From a bacterium (lineage in GTDB: Bacteria > Verrucomicrobiota > Kiritimatiellia > CAIVKH01), in assembly GCA_030432155.1 (NCBI GenBank), contig JAUIHQ010000003.1, forward strand, positions 1-50,110: DNA of 50,110 nucleotides, given 5' to 3'. Every line of letters begins with the position of its first letter. Position 1 is the stretch's first letter. The notes below the pieces were generated by a model, which was not told the DNA's origin, searched no databases, and worked only from the letters and a program-made list of their open reading frames with translations. Position numbers and translations under genes: made by a program. Of the stretch, positions 37,701 through 46,983 are shown piece after piece.

Positions 37701-37838
37701 GGGGAAGCCGTTCGCGATCTCGCCCGCAAGGACGAGCGGTTCAACAACCTCCGCAATCTTCCCGCGTTCAAGGCGCTTGTCCCGCAGATTCAGCAACCGG
37801 GCAACCTGCCGATCAATCTGCCGGGACTCAGCCTGTAA
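34779..37838 (+). CDS. DUF2723 (PF11028-like) membrane protein with C-terminal TPR-like region
   Basis: FIVSFGVYFHTLAPTVTLEDSGELAVASDYLGVPHPPGYPIWTL; multi-TM; C-terminal helical repeats. Start moved to ATG 34779. Confidence 0.87.
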   Translation: MDKQQTSESHREDSPAADAGFFDRQDGPFFRTVDWLTFWVGFIVSFGVYFHTLAPTVTLEDSGELAVASDYLGVPHPPGYPIWTLITWFFQWIFHWVKYFGTPDENIVIVLKSLKAVFTGSPEGHPNPAWSVGLMSAFFGALSCGILSILISRSGADIISSYKTAMDKIGLKLENVLCFAAGVTGGLLFAFSPVLWSQSTIVEVYSLNAFFMALTVLLLYRWMCRPKEDNILYAAAFIFGLGLTNHQTLVFIGPAILVAMWFRDRALLRDCLAGLFWLISIYMFYKAIQMGSPQGAEAIHKKQAMFTFGIIFLLLPGGLFFIERALFTEWKRFLITAGLAILGISFYAYLPVASEQNPPMNWGYPRTTEGFWHAISRGQYEKIDPIKNFNEVIQSPQKYFTLVNKIIFNAKDSTSVVAQFQWYLSFLVLIPVLFFGKISRQSRHWLIVSLIMFFFLTFFFIIFQYPEPDVQTLFIGRVQYIQAHAIFAIWISYGLIFGLSWLESRGTGNRMFTYGAALAILLLPLIPIARNAYDDKFIRDVGGCEQNGHDFGWQFGHWQLQGAEAITNEISEDERASYPTPGYPPVMETNAIFFGGTDPGRFVPTYMIYSADVRSDVYLITQNALADNTYMNVMRDLYGDTIWIPSQQDSNIAFQQYVSDVQAGRIPAGAAVSIEGGRVSVQGVQGVMTINGILAKMIFDANKHKHAFYVEESYVIPWMYPYLEPHGLIMKINREPLDQLSPEVVENDRKFWDWYKNRLTSNPKFHRDVVARKTFSKLRSAIAGLYASRRMYPESEYAFRQAISLYPLSPEANFRLADIFMQQFRFSDARQLIEDFLLEDPDNSKVASFLEQIRAMEQADNRRRELEAQLQSGADINVALELATIYRQMNLNQLFENLTQRILAQGNMPPAVILQIAQMYGEANRIDLYINTLKLYVEKEPANPRVWLDLSAAQAARNQTNEAIAALRRAVELGGEAVRDLARKDERFNNLRNLPAFKALVPQIQQPGNLPINLPGLSL

Positions 37839-37840
37839 AG

Positions 37841-38851
37841 ATGAAGATCCGGCACGGCATGCGAGCAGCGGTACTTCTCGGCCTGGTCTTCGCCGGGACC
37901 GTTCACGCCCAGGATCTGACCGAGCTTCCGCTCGACGGATACGCCGCAAAGGTGAATGACGAAGTGATCACCATCGGCGATGTCGCTGCCATCACGCGCG
38001 CCGCCGATGAGCGCCTCCGCATCCTGTACGCAGGCGAGGAATTGACCCGGCAACGGGCGGCCATGTTTCGCAGCGGCCTCCGGCAGCTCATCGAGAACAA
38101 GCTGATTGCCGCCGAGTTCGACACCCTCGAGGGACAGATCCCCGACCGCATCGTCGATGACCGGATTGACCAGATCATCAAGGAACGCTTCAACAACGAT
38201 CGAGCCGCCTTCCTCGAAGCTCTCGCTACGGAGCAGCGGACGTACCAGGAGTGGAAGGATGAAGTGCGGGAACACATGATTGTCGGCCTGATGCGCCGCC
38301 AGGAAGTCATCGACAAGGTGGCGATTTCGCCCGGACAGGTACGGAGAATCTACGAAGAGGAACAAAGTCGTTACAACGTGAAGCCGCAAATCCGTCTTCG
38401 CATGATTTTCCTGCGCCACGGGGAGGATGAGGAAGAGGATAACCGCAAGCGCGAGGAATTGGTCATCGCCCGCGGCCGCCTGGTCACCGAAGATGCAATC
38501 TTCGCCGATGTCGCACGGGAATTGTCCGAAGACACGCTCGCTGAGAACGGCGGGGACTGGGGCTGGATCGAACCGACCATGCTTCGAAATGAACTCCAGG
38601 CCGTGGCCGCGGAACTGAAGGAAGGCGAGATCAGCGAGATCATCGACACCGAGGACGGTTACTACCTGATGATGATCGACGAACGGAAGGATGCCGGCCG
38701 CAAATCATTCGACACCGTTCGCGAGGAAATTGAAGAAGAACTTACCGAAAAAGAGACGGAACGGCTGTACAAGGACTGGATCGACCGACTCCGCCGCAAG
38801 TTCTACATCAAACTCTACGAAGGAATTCCCGACCCCTTTACCGAACCATGA
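37841..38851 (+). CDS. surA: SurA-like periplasmic peptidyl-prolyl isomerase (parvulin)
   Basis: Signal peptide; YAAKVNDEVITIGDV...LIENKLIAAEFD; parvulin segment LRMIFLRHG...VARELSEDTLAENGGDWGWIE...LKEGEISEIIDTEDGYYLMMIDERK. Confidence 0.8.
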   Translation: MKIRHGMRAAVLLGLVFAGTVHAQDLTELPLDGYAAKVNDEVITIGDVAAITRAADERLRILYAGEELTRQRAAMFRSGLRQLIENKLIAAEFDTLEGQIPDRIVDDRIDQIIKERFNNDRAAFLEALATEQRTYQEWKDEVREHMIVGLMRRQEVIDKVAISPGQVRRIYEEEQSRYNVKPQIRLRMIFLRHGEDEEEDNRKREELVIARGRLVTEDAIFADVARELSEDTLAENGGDWGWIEPTMLRNELQAVAAELKEGEISEIIDTEDGYYLMMIDERKDAGRKSFDTVREEIEEELTEKETERLYKDWIDRLRRKFYIKLYEGIPDPFTEP

Positions 38852-39852
38852 AGCACCCGCTTCGCATCGGCATCACCGCAGGCGATATCAACGGCATCGG
38901 ACCGGAGGTAACGCTCAAGGCCCTGCACCGGGCACGATGGCCGGCGAATGTCCGCTTCGTCATTCTCGGCCACGGCCAGCAGCTTGCGGAGCAAGCCCAC
39001 CGTCTCGGCCATCGAGCGCCGCCGGAATGCCCTCTGGACCGCCCATCCGCACGCTGGCCCAAGGTAAGCTGGTGGGACCCCTGCCCGGTCACCGACCTGG
39101 TGTGGCAACCCGGCTCGGTCAGCCCCAAGGCGGCGGAAGCGGCGGCCGGATGGATCACCGAAGGCGCGAAGGCCTGCATGCGAGGCGACCTCGACGGCAT
39201 GGTGACGGCGCCGATCTGCAAGGAAGGATTCAGCAAAGCCGGGGTGCAATTTCCCGGTCACACCGAGATGCTGGCCCACATCACCCGCACGAAAAGGTAC
39301 GCGATGATGCTGTTCGGCGCCGGGTTGCGCGTGGTGATCGTGACCCGCCATGATCCCATCGCCGAGGTTCCCCGCCTCCTGACCCGCAAACTCATTCGTG
39401 ATCATATCCGCCTCACCGCCGAAGCCCTCCCCTGGCTGGGTGCGGCCCAGGCCCGGATCGCGGTCTGCGGCCTCAATCCCCATGCCGGGGAAAGCGGCAC
39501 CATCGGCCGGGAGGAGATCGACATCATCCGGCCGGCGGTCCGCAGCGTCCAGGACCAGGGGTTCGATATCGACGGCCCCCTTCCCGCCGATACGGTTTTT
39601 CATCAGGCCGTGCACGGAACCTACGATGCCGTGGTCGCGATGTACCATGACCAGGGCCTTGCTCCGCTCAAGCTCCTCGCCTTCGACCGGGGGGTCAACA
39701 TCACCCTCGGCCTGCCGATTGTCCGCACCAGCCCCGATCACGGCACGGCATTCAACATTGCCGGCAAGGGCGTAGCCGATCATCGCAGCATGCGGGAAGC
39801 GATCCGTACCGCCGTTCTGGCCGCGGGACGGCCCAACCCCTGGAAAACGTAA
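38848..39852 (+). CDS. pdxA: 4-hydroxythreonine-4-phosphate dehydrogenase
   Basis: GITAGDINGIGPEVTLKAL; VTAPICKEGFSKAGVQFPGHTEMLA; CGLNPHAGESGTIGREE; AMYHDQGLAPLKLLAFDRGVNITLGLPIVRTSPDHGTAFNIAGKG. Confidence 0.96.
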   Translation: MKHPLRIGITAGDINGIGPEVTLKALHRARWPANVRFVILGHGQQLAEQAHRLGHRAPPECPLDRPSARWPKVSWWDPCPVTDLVWQPGSVSPKAAEAAAGWITEGAKACMRGDLDGMVTAPICKEGFSKAGVQFPGHTEMLAHITRTKRYAMMLFGAGLRVVIVTRHDPIAEVPRLLTRKLIRDHIRLTAEALPWLGAAQARIAVCGLNPHAGESGTIGREEIDIIRPAVRSVQDQGFDIDGPLPADTVFHQAVHGTYDAVVAMYHDQGLAPLKLLAFDRGVNITLGLPIVRTSPDHGTAFNIAGKGVADHRSMREAIRTAVLAAGRPNPWKT

Positions 39853-40718
39853 TGCCCGGCGACCTGACGCATCCCTCCCGGGTGCGGGAGATTCTGTCCC
39901 GTTGGGGCCTGCAACCCAACCGGACCCTCGGCCAGAACTTTCTTATCGATACCAACATTCGGGACATCATCATCGATGCCGCCGGTATTCGCGAAGAGGA
40001 TTGCGTGCTGGAAATCGGGCCGGGGCTCGGTGCACTGACCGAAGCGATGATCGGCCTGTGCCGGCAGGTCGTCGCGGTTGAGAAAGATCACGGCCTGTAC
40101 CGCCATCTCACCGAGATCTTCTCCGGCAGCCTCAACCTGAATCTTATCGAGGGCGACGCTCTCGGCCTGGGCATCGATACCCTGCTCCGGGATCATGACA
40201 TCTCCGTCCTTGTCTCCAATCTCCCCTATTCGGTCGGGAGCCGCATCCTCGTGGATGCCGCACTGAGCCCCCGCCGTCCCCGGTCCATCACGGTCACCGT
40301 CCAGCGGGAAGTGGCCGACCGGATGGCCGCACCCTGCGGGAGCGCCGACTACGGCATCCTCGGAATCTTCCTCCAGCTCGACTACGAGGTACACGTGCGC
40401 AAGCACATCAGCCGGACCTGCTTTTTCCCTCCCCCCGCCGTCCGGTCGTCCGTCGTCACCCTGACCCGGCGGACGGAACGGCTCCACCCTCTGCATGATG
40501 AGCACCTGTTCCGGAACCTGGTGCGATTTGCCTTCGAGCACCGGCGCAAACAGCTCATCGCGATTCTCAAGCGATGGCCGGCGGCAAGCTCAACCCCCGA
40601 GGCCATCCCCGCCATGCTTCCATCCGCGGGACTGGCACCCGACATCCGGCCCGAACGGGTATCCGTCACCGAATGGATCCGGCTGGCCAATGCCGCCGCT
40701 GAGGCCCGGGACCGGTAG
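39852..40718 (+). CDS. rsmA: 16S rRNA dimethyladenosine transferase
   Basis: LGQNFLIDTNIRDIIIDAAGI; VLEIGPGLGALTEAM; VSNLPYSVGSRIL; FFPPPAVRSSVVTL. Confidence 0.95.
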   Translation: MPGDLTHPSRVREILSRWGLQPNRTLGQNFLIDTNIRDIIIDAAGIREEDCVLEIGPGLGALTEAMIGLCRQVVAVEKDHGLYRHLTEIFSGSLNLNLIEGDALGLGIDTLLRDHDISVLVSNLPYSVGSRILVDAALSPRRPRSITVTVQREVADRMAAPCGSADYGILGIFLQLDYEVHVRKHISRTCFFPPPAVRSSVVTLTRRTERLHPLHDEHLFRNLVRFAFEHRRKQLIAILKRWPAASSTPEAIPAMLPSAGLAPDIRPERVSVTEWIRLANAAAEARDR

Positions 40719-40782
40719 CCGGTCTCGTTACCATACCCACATATAGTTTTACATAAACCAGTCTTGGGTTTATGATCCCGCC

Positions 40783-43700
40783 ATGAACCACCGGATTCTG
40801 GCGCCGCTATTCGTTGTTTTCGCGATGACGGGATGGGTTCCGCCCGTTTCAGGACGGGAAATCCTGATGGTAACCGCGGCGCCGGAAACGGCATCAACAT
40901 CCCTCCTTGTCCGTATCGAGGGAACCGTTACCGACAATGAGCCGTTCGCATTGTACCGGCGGCCGGAAGGCACCATCGCCACCAACGTCACCACCGGGGG
41001 CGATGCGGGCTGGATGCTCATTGCAACCAACCTTGTACCTTCCGGAACCGCCGCCGTTCATCATGACACGAATATTATTCAAGGCGTGCTCTATGAATAC
41101 CGGGCGGAAAAGCCGGCCGTTCTTTCGAGCGAAGGTTTCGGGGTCGGCGGCCTCTCCCTCCCCGCTCCGACGTCACGCGGCGGCATGCTGCTGGTTGTGG
41201 AAGAAGGACTGACGAACGCCCTCCGGCATGAGTTGAATCAATTGGTGTCCGATCTTGTCGGTGACGGCTGGATGGTGGATGTCGCGGCAGTACCCCGGCA
41301 CAACGAAACGCCGGCCGATGCAGCCGAACGGCGCGCTCTTCTCAACAGTGTTCGCAACGCGATTTCCAATGCCTACACCGCGTCAGGCGGCAGCCTTCGT
41401 TCCGTATACCTGATCGGCAGGGTTCCCGTTCCCTACAGCCTCGCCGTCCAGGAGCCGGCGTACGCAGCCAGCCTTCCTCCCTGGCCGCCGGACGGACATC
41501 AGGAACACGCGGGCTGCTGGCCGGCCGACCAGTATTACGCGGACCTGTTCCAGGACTTTACCAATCTGAATTACCAATGGACGGACTCGACAAGAGCCTG
41601 GACCAACCAGGGAATTCCGCGGTGTTCGACGGTTCCCGGCGATGGCAAATTCGACAACTATCGGGCGGCTACCCGGCTGGACCTGCAACTCGGTCGCGTC
41701 GACTTTTCGAACCTTCCCGGATCACCGCTGCCCGAAACCGAGCGGGTGCGGCAGTACCTGGACAAGGTTCACCGCTACCGGATGGGCCAGATACCCATGA
41801 CGCGCAGCGCCGCGGTCAGTTCGCCCTATGCCTCGGTCCGCCTGACCTTCCCCTCCTGGTTTGGAACGAATGCCTATACCCTTTCCACGAACCTGCTGGA
41901 TGACATCACCGGGACCAACGGGCTCTACGGAGTGTTCGCCAACGGCGCCGGAAGTTTCACGTCCGTCGGCACGCACTACACCAGTTGGGACCTGATGAAC
42001 AGTCGGCCCAGGATATTCCTGCACATGGCGCACGGGAGCTACTTCGGTGACTGGGACTCGGAAAACAACCTGCTTCGGGCGGCCCTCGCCGGACCGGAAG
42101 GCGCCCTGGTTTCGCTCGACGCGATGGACTTCTCATATGCCAGCCCTTCCAATCCGCATTACCATGTCGCCCCGGACTGGTCGCTCTGCCACATGGCGCT
42201 TGGCGAAACGGTGGGCTACGGCGTTCGACACTCACTGAACCGGACGTTTCAGGCAACGTGGATCTATACGGCTCGCCCCAGTGCGCACTTTGCTCTCCTC
42301 GGGGATCCCTCCCTCCGCCTGTTTCCGGTTCAGCCGGTTCCGTCCTGCCGAACACGGATCAACGGAAACGATGTCATCCTGACGTGGGAACCATCACCCG
42401 ACCCGCAGGTAACCGGCTACCATATCTACGCATCCACCAACGGCCTGCAGGGATCTTATACCAAGCTCCATTCCGGCCGGATCACGACAACCTCCCTGAC
42501 CCATGCCGGGGCGATGCCCGCGACCGTCCACTACCAGGTACGGGCGGTGCGGGATGAACAAACCGGCGCCGGCACGTACGAGAATACCGCGTTGGCAGCC
42601 TTTGCCATCGAGTCCGACAGTGAACGCCCCTACATATCGATCCTTCCCGTGCAACTTCTCGCCGCCGAGGACGGCAGCGAAACCGGATGTGTCGTCATCA
42701 CCAGATCCGGCAATGCGTCGGCCGGATTGACCGTTTATCTGACCGTGAGCGGATCCGCGGATGCGTCGGATTACACCGCCGGCACGACCGATTCCATCCT
42801 GATTCCGCCGGGAACGAATGCAGCGACTCTATCCGTCACCGGCCAGGCCGATGATGTACTGGAAGGTACGGAAACTCTTACATTCGAACTCGCACCGGAT
42901 CCTGCGTATCAAGCAGGCATTTCCACACGTCAAACCATCTACATCGCTGATCATGACACCATGCCGACCGCTCCCGGCGGCATGTCCGCGGTCGAGATCA
43001 ACACCAACGCCGTCCTGACCTGGCAGGACCTGGCGACAAATGAAACACGATACGTTATTGAGCGCCGGCTGCAGACCGGGGGAACGGAGACTGTGCTGGA
43101 CAATGAAAACGCCGACCTGGTGACCGCTTTCGCGCAATCCGGCACATGGGAGGACCTCGGCTTCGAGAACGCATATGACGGAACCTGCCTGGGTATCAAG
43201 AAAGTCGATGGAGACTCTCATGTCGACTATGCCGTCGGCCGGGCCGTCACCGGCCTCCAGGACCTGGCATGGTGGCACCCCTCGGGCAGCGTTGATGGAA
43301 TTCTGACCGATTCGCAACACCTTTACATCCACCATGCGGGCGGAAGCAATGACGTCGTCATCAACATGCAGGTGAACGGCGCATCCTGGAAACCGCTCGG
43401 GCGCTATGATCTGAACACGGGCAGTTTTGTCCGGGTAGAGGGCGTCACGACATCATACCGGTGGACCATTGCCGATGCCTTGCGGATCGAACGGCCGTTT
43501 CTTCCCATCGCCGAGATACCGCCGGACACAACCAACTGGACCGACACATCCGTTCTGCCCGGCTACTCGTATCAGTACCGTGTGCGGGCCGGGTTGGCCA
43601 ACACGTCATCCCTACCGTCCGAAGCCGTCACGGTTGTCATCACCGGCGGAGGTACCAATGCGGTTCCGGTTGCCGACGCCGGAACCGTTGCCTCCGTCAC

Positions 43701-44862
43701 CGCGGACCGCCCGCTGGAGCTGAACGGAAACGCGCAGGATCCGGATGACAGTCCATTACCCCTGTCGACGACCTGGTTCTTGGTCTCGGGGCCCGGGAGC
43801 ATGACGTTCGACAACCCGGCAGCCCTGAACACCATTGCCATGGTTTCCACCAACGGGACCTATGTGATCGGCCTCTCGGCGAGCGACGGCATCAGCTCAG
43901 TCACCGATACGGTATCGGTCCTGATCCTGCCTGCCCCGATTCCCGGCCGGGGGGCATCCAACGGCACACCCTTCGAGGTGGATGCCTTCACCATCGGGCT
44001 CTGGCATCTTGACGGCTCGACAGAAGATTCCACCACCAACGGACTCGATCTATTCCTGGTGAACGGAGCAACACTTTCAAGTGGCGGGCAGGCTACGGCG
44101 TGGATGGCGGCTCCCGCCGGCGCCGCGCTCAGGGTCGATAACTTTCCCCAGGCCGTCACGGGCTCTGTTCCCGATGTGCTCACATTCGGCTCCGGCCCCG
44201 GAAGGGCGTTGAGCCTTGAGGCATGGATGTATGTGGAGGCCTGGGGATCGAACAGCGTCTCATTCACCATGTTCGGTATGGAGCAGAATTGGGATACCCA
44301 CATCAACCTTGAACAGGGCTCGTGGAGCCGTCCGGAAGGATGGATTTCGGGAAACCGGGATGTTGCCCTGGCCGATGAGGAAATCGTGGGATCGTACTGG
44401 TCGACCAACACCTGGCATCATTTCATGTTCACGTTTGACGGCACCAATACATTCACCGCCAGTCTCGACGGCGTTCGCATCGGTACATCACTGGTCAGCG
44501 AACCGAACTGGGGTCGGGGCAATCATCTCAGCCTCCAGTTCGGCAACCTTGTCGGATACATCGACGAAATCCGGCTCAGCAGCACGGTTCGTGTCTTTGA
44601 GCTGCCGGCATCCGAGACTCTTCCCGTGGATCCGCCGGTCTTTGACGGCAATACATCCGGTCTCAGCGGCGGCATGATCCGATTGGGCGCAATCACAGCG
44701 ACAGGAATCCTCTATGCGGTCGACAACCGGACAAATTTGCTGAATGGAGAGTGGACGGAAGTCACCAACGGTATCACCGGCAACGGTGCGCCCCTGGAGA
44801 TCGACATTCTTCCCGTCATGAATCAAGGCATGTATCGCATGCGGGTATGGCCGGAGCCCTGA
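40783..44862 (+). CDS. very large exported multidomain protein: gingipain/C25-like region, Calx-beta, PKD-like and LamG-like domains
   Basis: SVYLIGRVPVPYS...YYADLFQD...ADLQLGRVDFSNLPG-type region, FLHMAHGSYFGDW, FALLGDPSLRLFPV; EDGSETGCVVITRSGN Calx-beta; TIGLWHLDGSTEDSTTNG...LSLEAWMYVE LamG. Confidence 0.7.
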   Translation: MNHRILAPLFVVFAMTGWVPPVSGREILMVTAAPETASTSLLVRIEGTVTDNEPFALYRRPEGTIATNVTTGGDAGWMLIATNLVPSGTAAVHHDTNIIQGVLYEYRAEKPAVLSSEGFGVGGLSLPAPTSRGGMLLVVEEGLTNALRHELNQLVSDLVGDGWMVDVAAVPRHNETPADAAERRALLNSVRNAISNAYTASGGSLRSVYLIGRVPVPYSLAVQEPAYAASLPPWPPDGHQEHAGCWPADQYYADLFQDFTNLNYQWTDSTRAWTNQGIPRCSTVPGDGKFDNYRAATRLDLQLGRVDFSNLPGSPLPETERVRQYLDKVHRYRMGQIPMTRSAAVSSPYASVRLTFPSWFGTNAYTLSTNLLDDITGTNGLYGVFANGAGSFTSVGTHYTSWDLMNSRPRIFLHMAHGSYFGDWDSENNLLRAALAGPEGALVSLDAMDFSYASPSNPHYHVAPDWSLCHMALGETVGYGVRHSLNRTFQATWIYTARPSAHFALLGDPSLRLFPVQPVPSCRTRINGNDVILTWEPSPDPQVTGYHIYASTNGLQGSYTKLHSGRITTTSLTHAGAMPATVHYQVRAVRDEQTGAGTYENTALAAFAIESDSERPYISILPVQLLAAEDGSETGCVVITRSGNASAGLTVYLTVSGSADASDYTAGTTDSILIPPGTNAATLSVTGQADDVLEGTETLTFELAPDPAYQAGISTRQTIYIADHDTMPTAPGGMSAVEINTNAVLTWQDLATNETRYVIERRLQTGGTETVLDNENADLVTAFAQSGTWEDLGFENAYDGTCLGIKKVDGDSHVDYAVGRAVTGLQDLAWWHPSGSVDGILTDSQHLYIHHAGGSNDVVINMQVNGASWKPLGRYDLNTGSFVRVEGVTTSYRWTIADALRIERPFLPIAEIPPDTTNWTDTSVLPGYSYQYRVRAGLANTSSLPSEAVTVVITGGGTNAVPVADAGTVASVTADRPLELNGNAQDPDDSPLPLSTTWFLVSGPGSMTFDNPAALNTIAMVSTNGTYVIGLSASDGISSVTDTVSVLILPAPIPGRGASNGTPFEVDAFTIGLWHLDGSTEDSTTNGLDLFLVNGATLSSGGQATAWMAAPAGAALRVDNFPQAVTGSVPDVLTFGSGPGRALSLEAWMYVEAWGSNSVSFTMFGMEQNWDTHINLEQGSWSRPEGWISGNRDVALADEEIVGSYWSTNTWHHFMFTFDGTNTFTASLDGVRIGTSLVSEPNWGRGNHLSLQFGNLVGYIDEIRLSSTVRVFELPASETLPVDPPVFDGNTSGLSGGMIRLGAITATGILYAVDNRTNLLNGEWTEVTNGITGNGAPLEIDILPVMNQGMYRMRVWPEP

Positions 44863-45030
44863 ATCGCCCACGCCTACCTTAACGAATCTTCATACACAGT
44901 AACCTGCTGACCTCGAAACAGTTGCGACAACCACCCGCAACGTGGAGGCATCAACCCTTTCCCGGCCAGATATCTAAGCCTATGTTCCTCAGCAAACCAG
45001 GCCCCTCGCTCAATCATACCGCCGATTCTC

Positions 45031-46806
45031 ATGAACCAATCGATTCGATACCTATTGCTTTTCCTCTTCCCGACCCTTGTCGTTCGACCCGCATTAGCGG
45101 CCGTCCCGTCGGAATATGAACTGACCGATATCACCGGATGGTCGGAGGCTCAACTGGCCACCCTCCCGTATTTCAAAAAGTTTGTGCCGGTGGATCCGGT
45201 CGGCGCCGGGACCGACTTTATCCCCGCCGCCCACAACGGGCAGGGCTTGACCGGAGGCAACCGGACATCCGGCACCACCTGGGTCCAGGGATCGGGCGCC
45301 TATGTGGCCGACGGAACACAATCGAATGTCTCGGCATGGCTGCGGTCGGGCTACTGGTTTTCCTATTCCTGGTCCTACACCTATTTTGACGGGACGGATT
45401 ATCACTTTCAGAATGGCTTCGTCACCCACAGCCCCTTCAAGGATCTCAATACGCTGGGCGATATGGTCGGCTACGCGACCGTGCCCGGTTCCGGCAGTTC
45501 TTCCGCCGGATACGCGGATCACGCGTGGATTCTTGATCCGGAAACCGGAGAGAAGACGGACATCACACCGGACGCAACACGTGCGGTTCCGAACGGCATC
45601 AATGACCATGGCGATATCACCGGCTACTGGTCGAACTCCAACGGATATCATGCCTTCCGCCGCACTGCCGATGGTGTCTTCACGGATTTCACGGTGACCA
45701 ACGGCGTCGTCACCCCCGGCGTCATCAACAATCACGGACATATCGCGGGCATGGTTACCATCTACTCCACCCCGCGACTCTACTATCCGTTCTTCAGCGA
45801 GGCCGGAACCGAAATGACCGCCCTCCCCCTGCCGTCCCAGGGATCGCCGGATACGGCATCCATTGCCGACATCAACTTTCACGACATCCTCGTCGGTGAG
45901 GCCTACCGGTCCGATTCCGCACCCCGGGTCACCAGCGCGGCCCGATGGGTGCGGGTTGACGGCTCCTGGCAGGCGGAGGACCTCAACGAGCTGCTTGCCG
46001 ACAACCTCGACTTCATCCTTGACCGGTGTATTGCGATCAATGACGCCGGATACATACTGGCGACCGGCCATCTCGACGGAGGGCCTGACAATACCTATAA
46101 CACCCATCGCCTTCTGCTGACGCCGGATGTACTCGCCAAGCCTGCAGTCACCACGCTGGCCGCCGTCGATACGACATCCACCTCGGCCGTGCTCCGGGCC
46201 GTCATCAATGCCGCCGGTCTTCCTGCGGGCTGGCACTTCGAGTATGGAACCTCCACCCTCTTTACCGCCGCATCCTCGACGACCGCGGCCACCGGTACAT
46301 GCCCGGTGGTGGCCGGTGTCACCCTGACCGGCTTGACACCGGATACCACCTACCATCTCCGTGCGGTGGCAACGAACAGCGAAGGGACGGTCATGGGCTC
46401 GAACCTTTCGTTCCGAACATCGTGGAACTGGCCCGCATGGGCGGCGGCACACCCCGGAATCTCGGCTCCCGACGATGACATGAACACCAACGGCGCTCCT
46501 GACCTTCTCGATTACGCCACCGGCAATACCCCGCACCCCGTGATGACCATCGTGAGCAACCGCATGACCTATACATTTTTCCAGGCCATCAACGCCGATG
46601 GTGTGCAGCTCGCAGTAGATATCAGCCCGGACATGGTTACATGGTACGAAAGGGCCGCCTTTTCTTCAGGTTCCTCATCCGTCACCCAGACCAACGGCAT
46701 CGAGGTTGTCACCGCGGATCCTTCCGGAAACCAACGGATGATCACCGTGTCCGGCGGATTTACCAACGGTTGTACCCACTACCGGCTGCGCACCATGCTG
46801 AAATAA
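45031..46806 (+). CDS. exported HAF-repeat-like protein with FN3-like domain
   Basis: Signal peptide; repeats YADHAWILDPETGEKTDIT / PNGINDHGDITGYWSNSNGYHAFRRTADGVFTDF / PGVINNHGHIAGM; FN3-like LTGLTPDTTYHLRAVATNSEG. Confidence 0.7.
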   Translation: MNQSIRYLLLFLFPTLVVRPALAAVPSEYELTDITGWSEAQLATLPYFKKFVPVDPVGAGTDFIPAAHNGQGLTGGNRTSGTTWVQGSGAYVADGTQSNVSAWLRSGYWFSYSWSYTYFDGTDYHFQNGFVTHSPFKDLNTLGDMVGYATVPGSGSSSAGYADHAWILDPETGEKTDITPDATRAVPNGINDHGDITGYWSNSNGYHAFRRTADGVFTDFTVTNGVVTPGVINNHGHIAGMVTIYSTPRLYYPFFSEAGTEMTALPLPSQGSPDTASIADINFHDILVGEAYRSDSAPRVTSAARWVRVDGSWQAEDLNELLADNLDFILDRCIAINDAGYILATGHLDGGPDNTYNTHRLLLTPDVLAKPAVTTLAAVDTTSTSAVLRAVINAAGLPAGWHFEYGTSTLFTAASSTTAATGTCPVVAGVTLTGLTPDTTYHLRAVATNSEGTVMGSNLSFRTSWNWPAWAAAHPGISAPDDDMNTNGAPDLLDYATGNTPHPVMTIVSNRMTYTFFQAINADGVQLAVDISPDMVTWYERAAFSSGSSSVTQTNGIEVVTADPSGNQRMITVSGGFTNGCTHYRLRTMLK

Positions 46807-46983
46807 AGGCCTGGGTCTTTCAGGCTTCCAACACGCATTGCTTTTCCCCGGCATTCATCTATCCTTGCTGCGGATCGGGTTGCGGCCGGAAGGTTGAAGC
46901 GAGGAGCATAGACGTATCCAAACATGGGATCCCGCCCGGTCCGGACGATGAATCGAAACGTGACCGCATGGGAGACATGTTGA

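Noticed and set aside
45094-46536. 480-aa minus-strand ORF opposite the HAF-repeat protein
   Set aside because: Shadow ORF with no recognisable family; sense frame has a signal peptide and repeats.
46924-46983. 19-codon ORF (MGSRPVRTMNRNVTAWETC) ending immediately before cydA
   Set aside because: Could be a leader peptide, but no RBS or regulatory-residue pattern supports it; too short to call.
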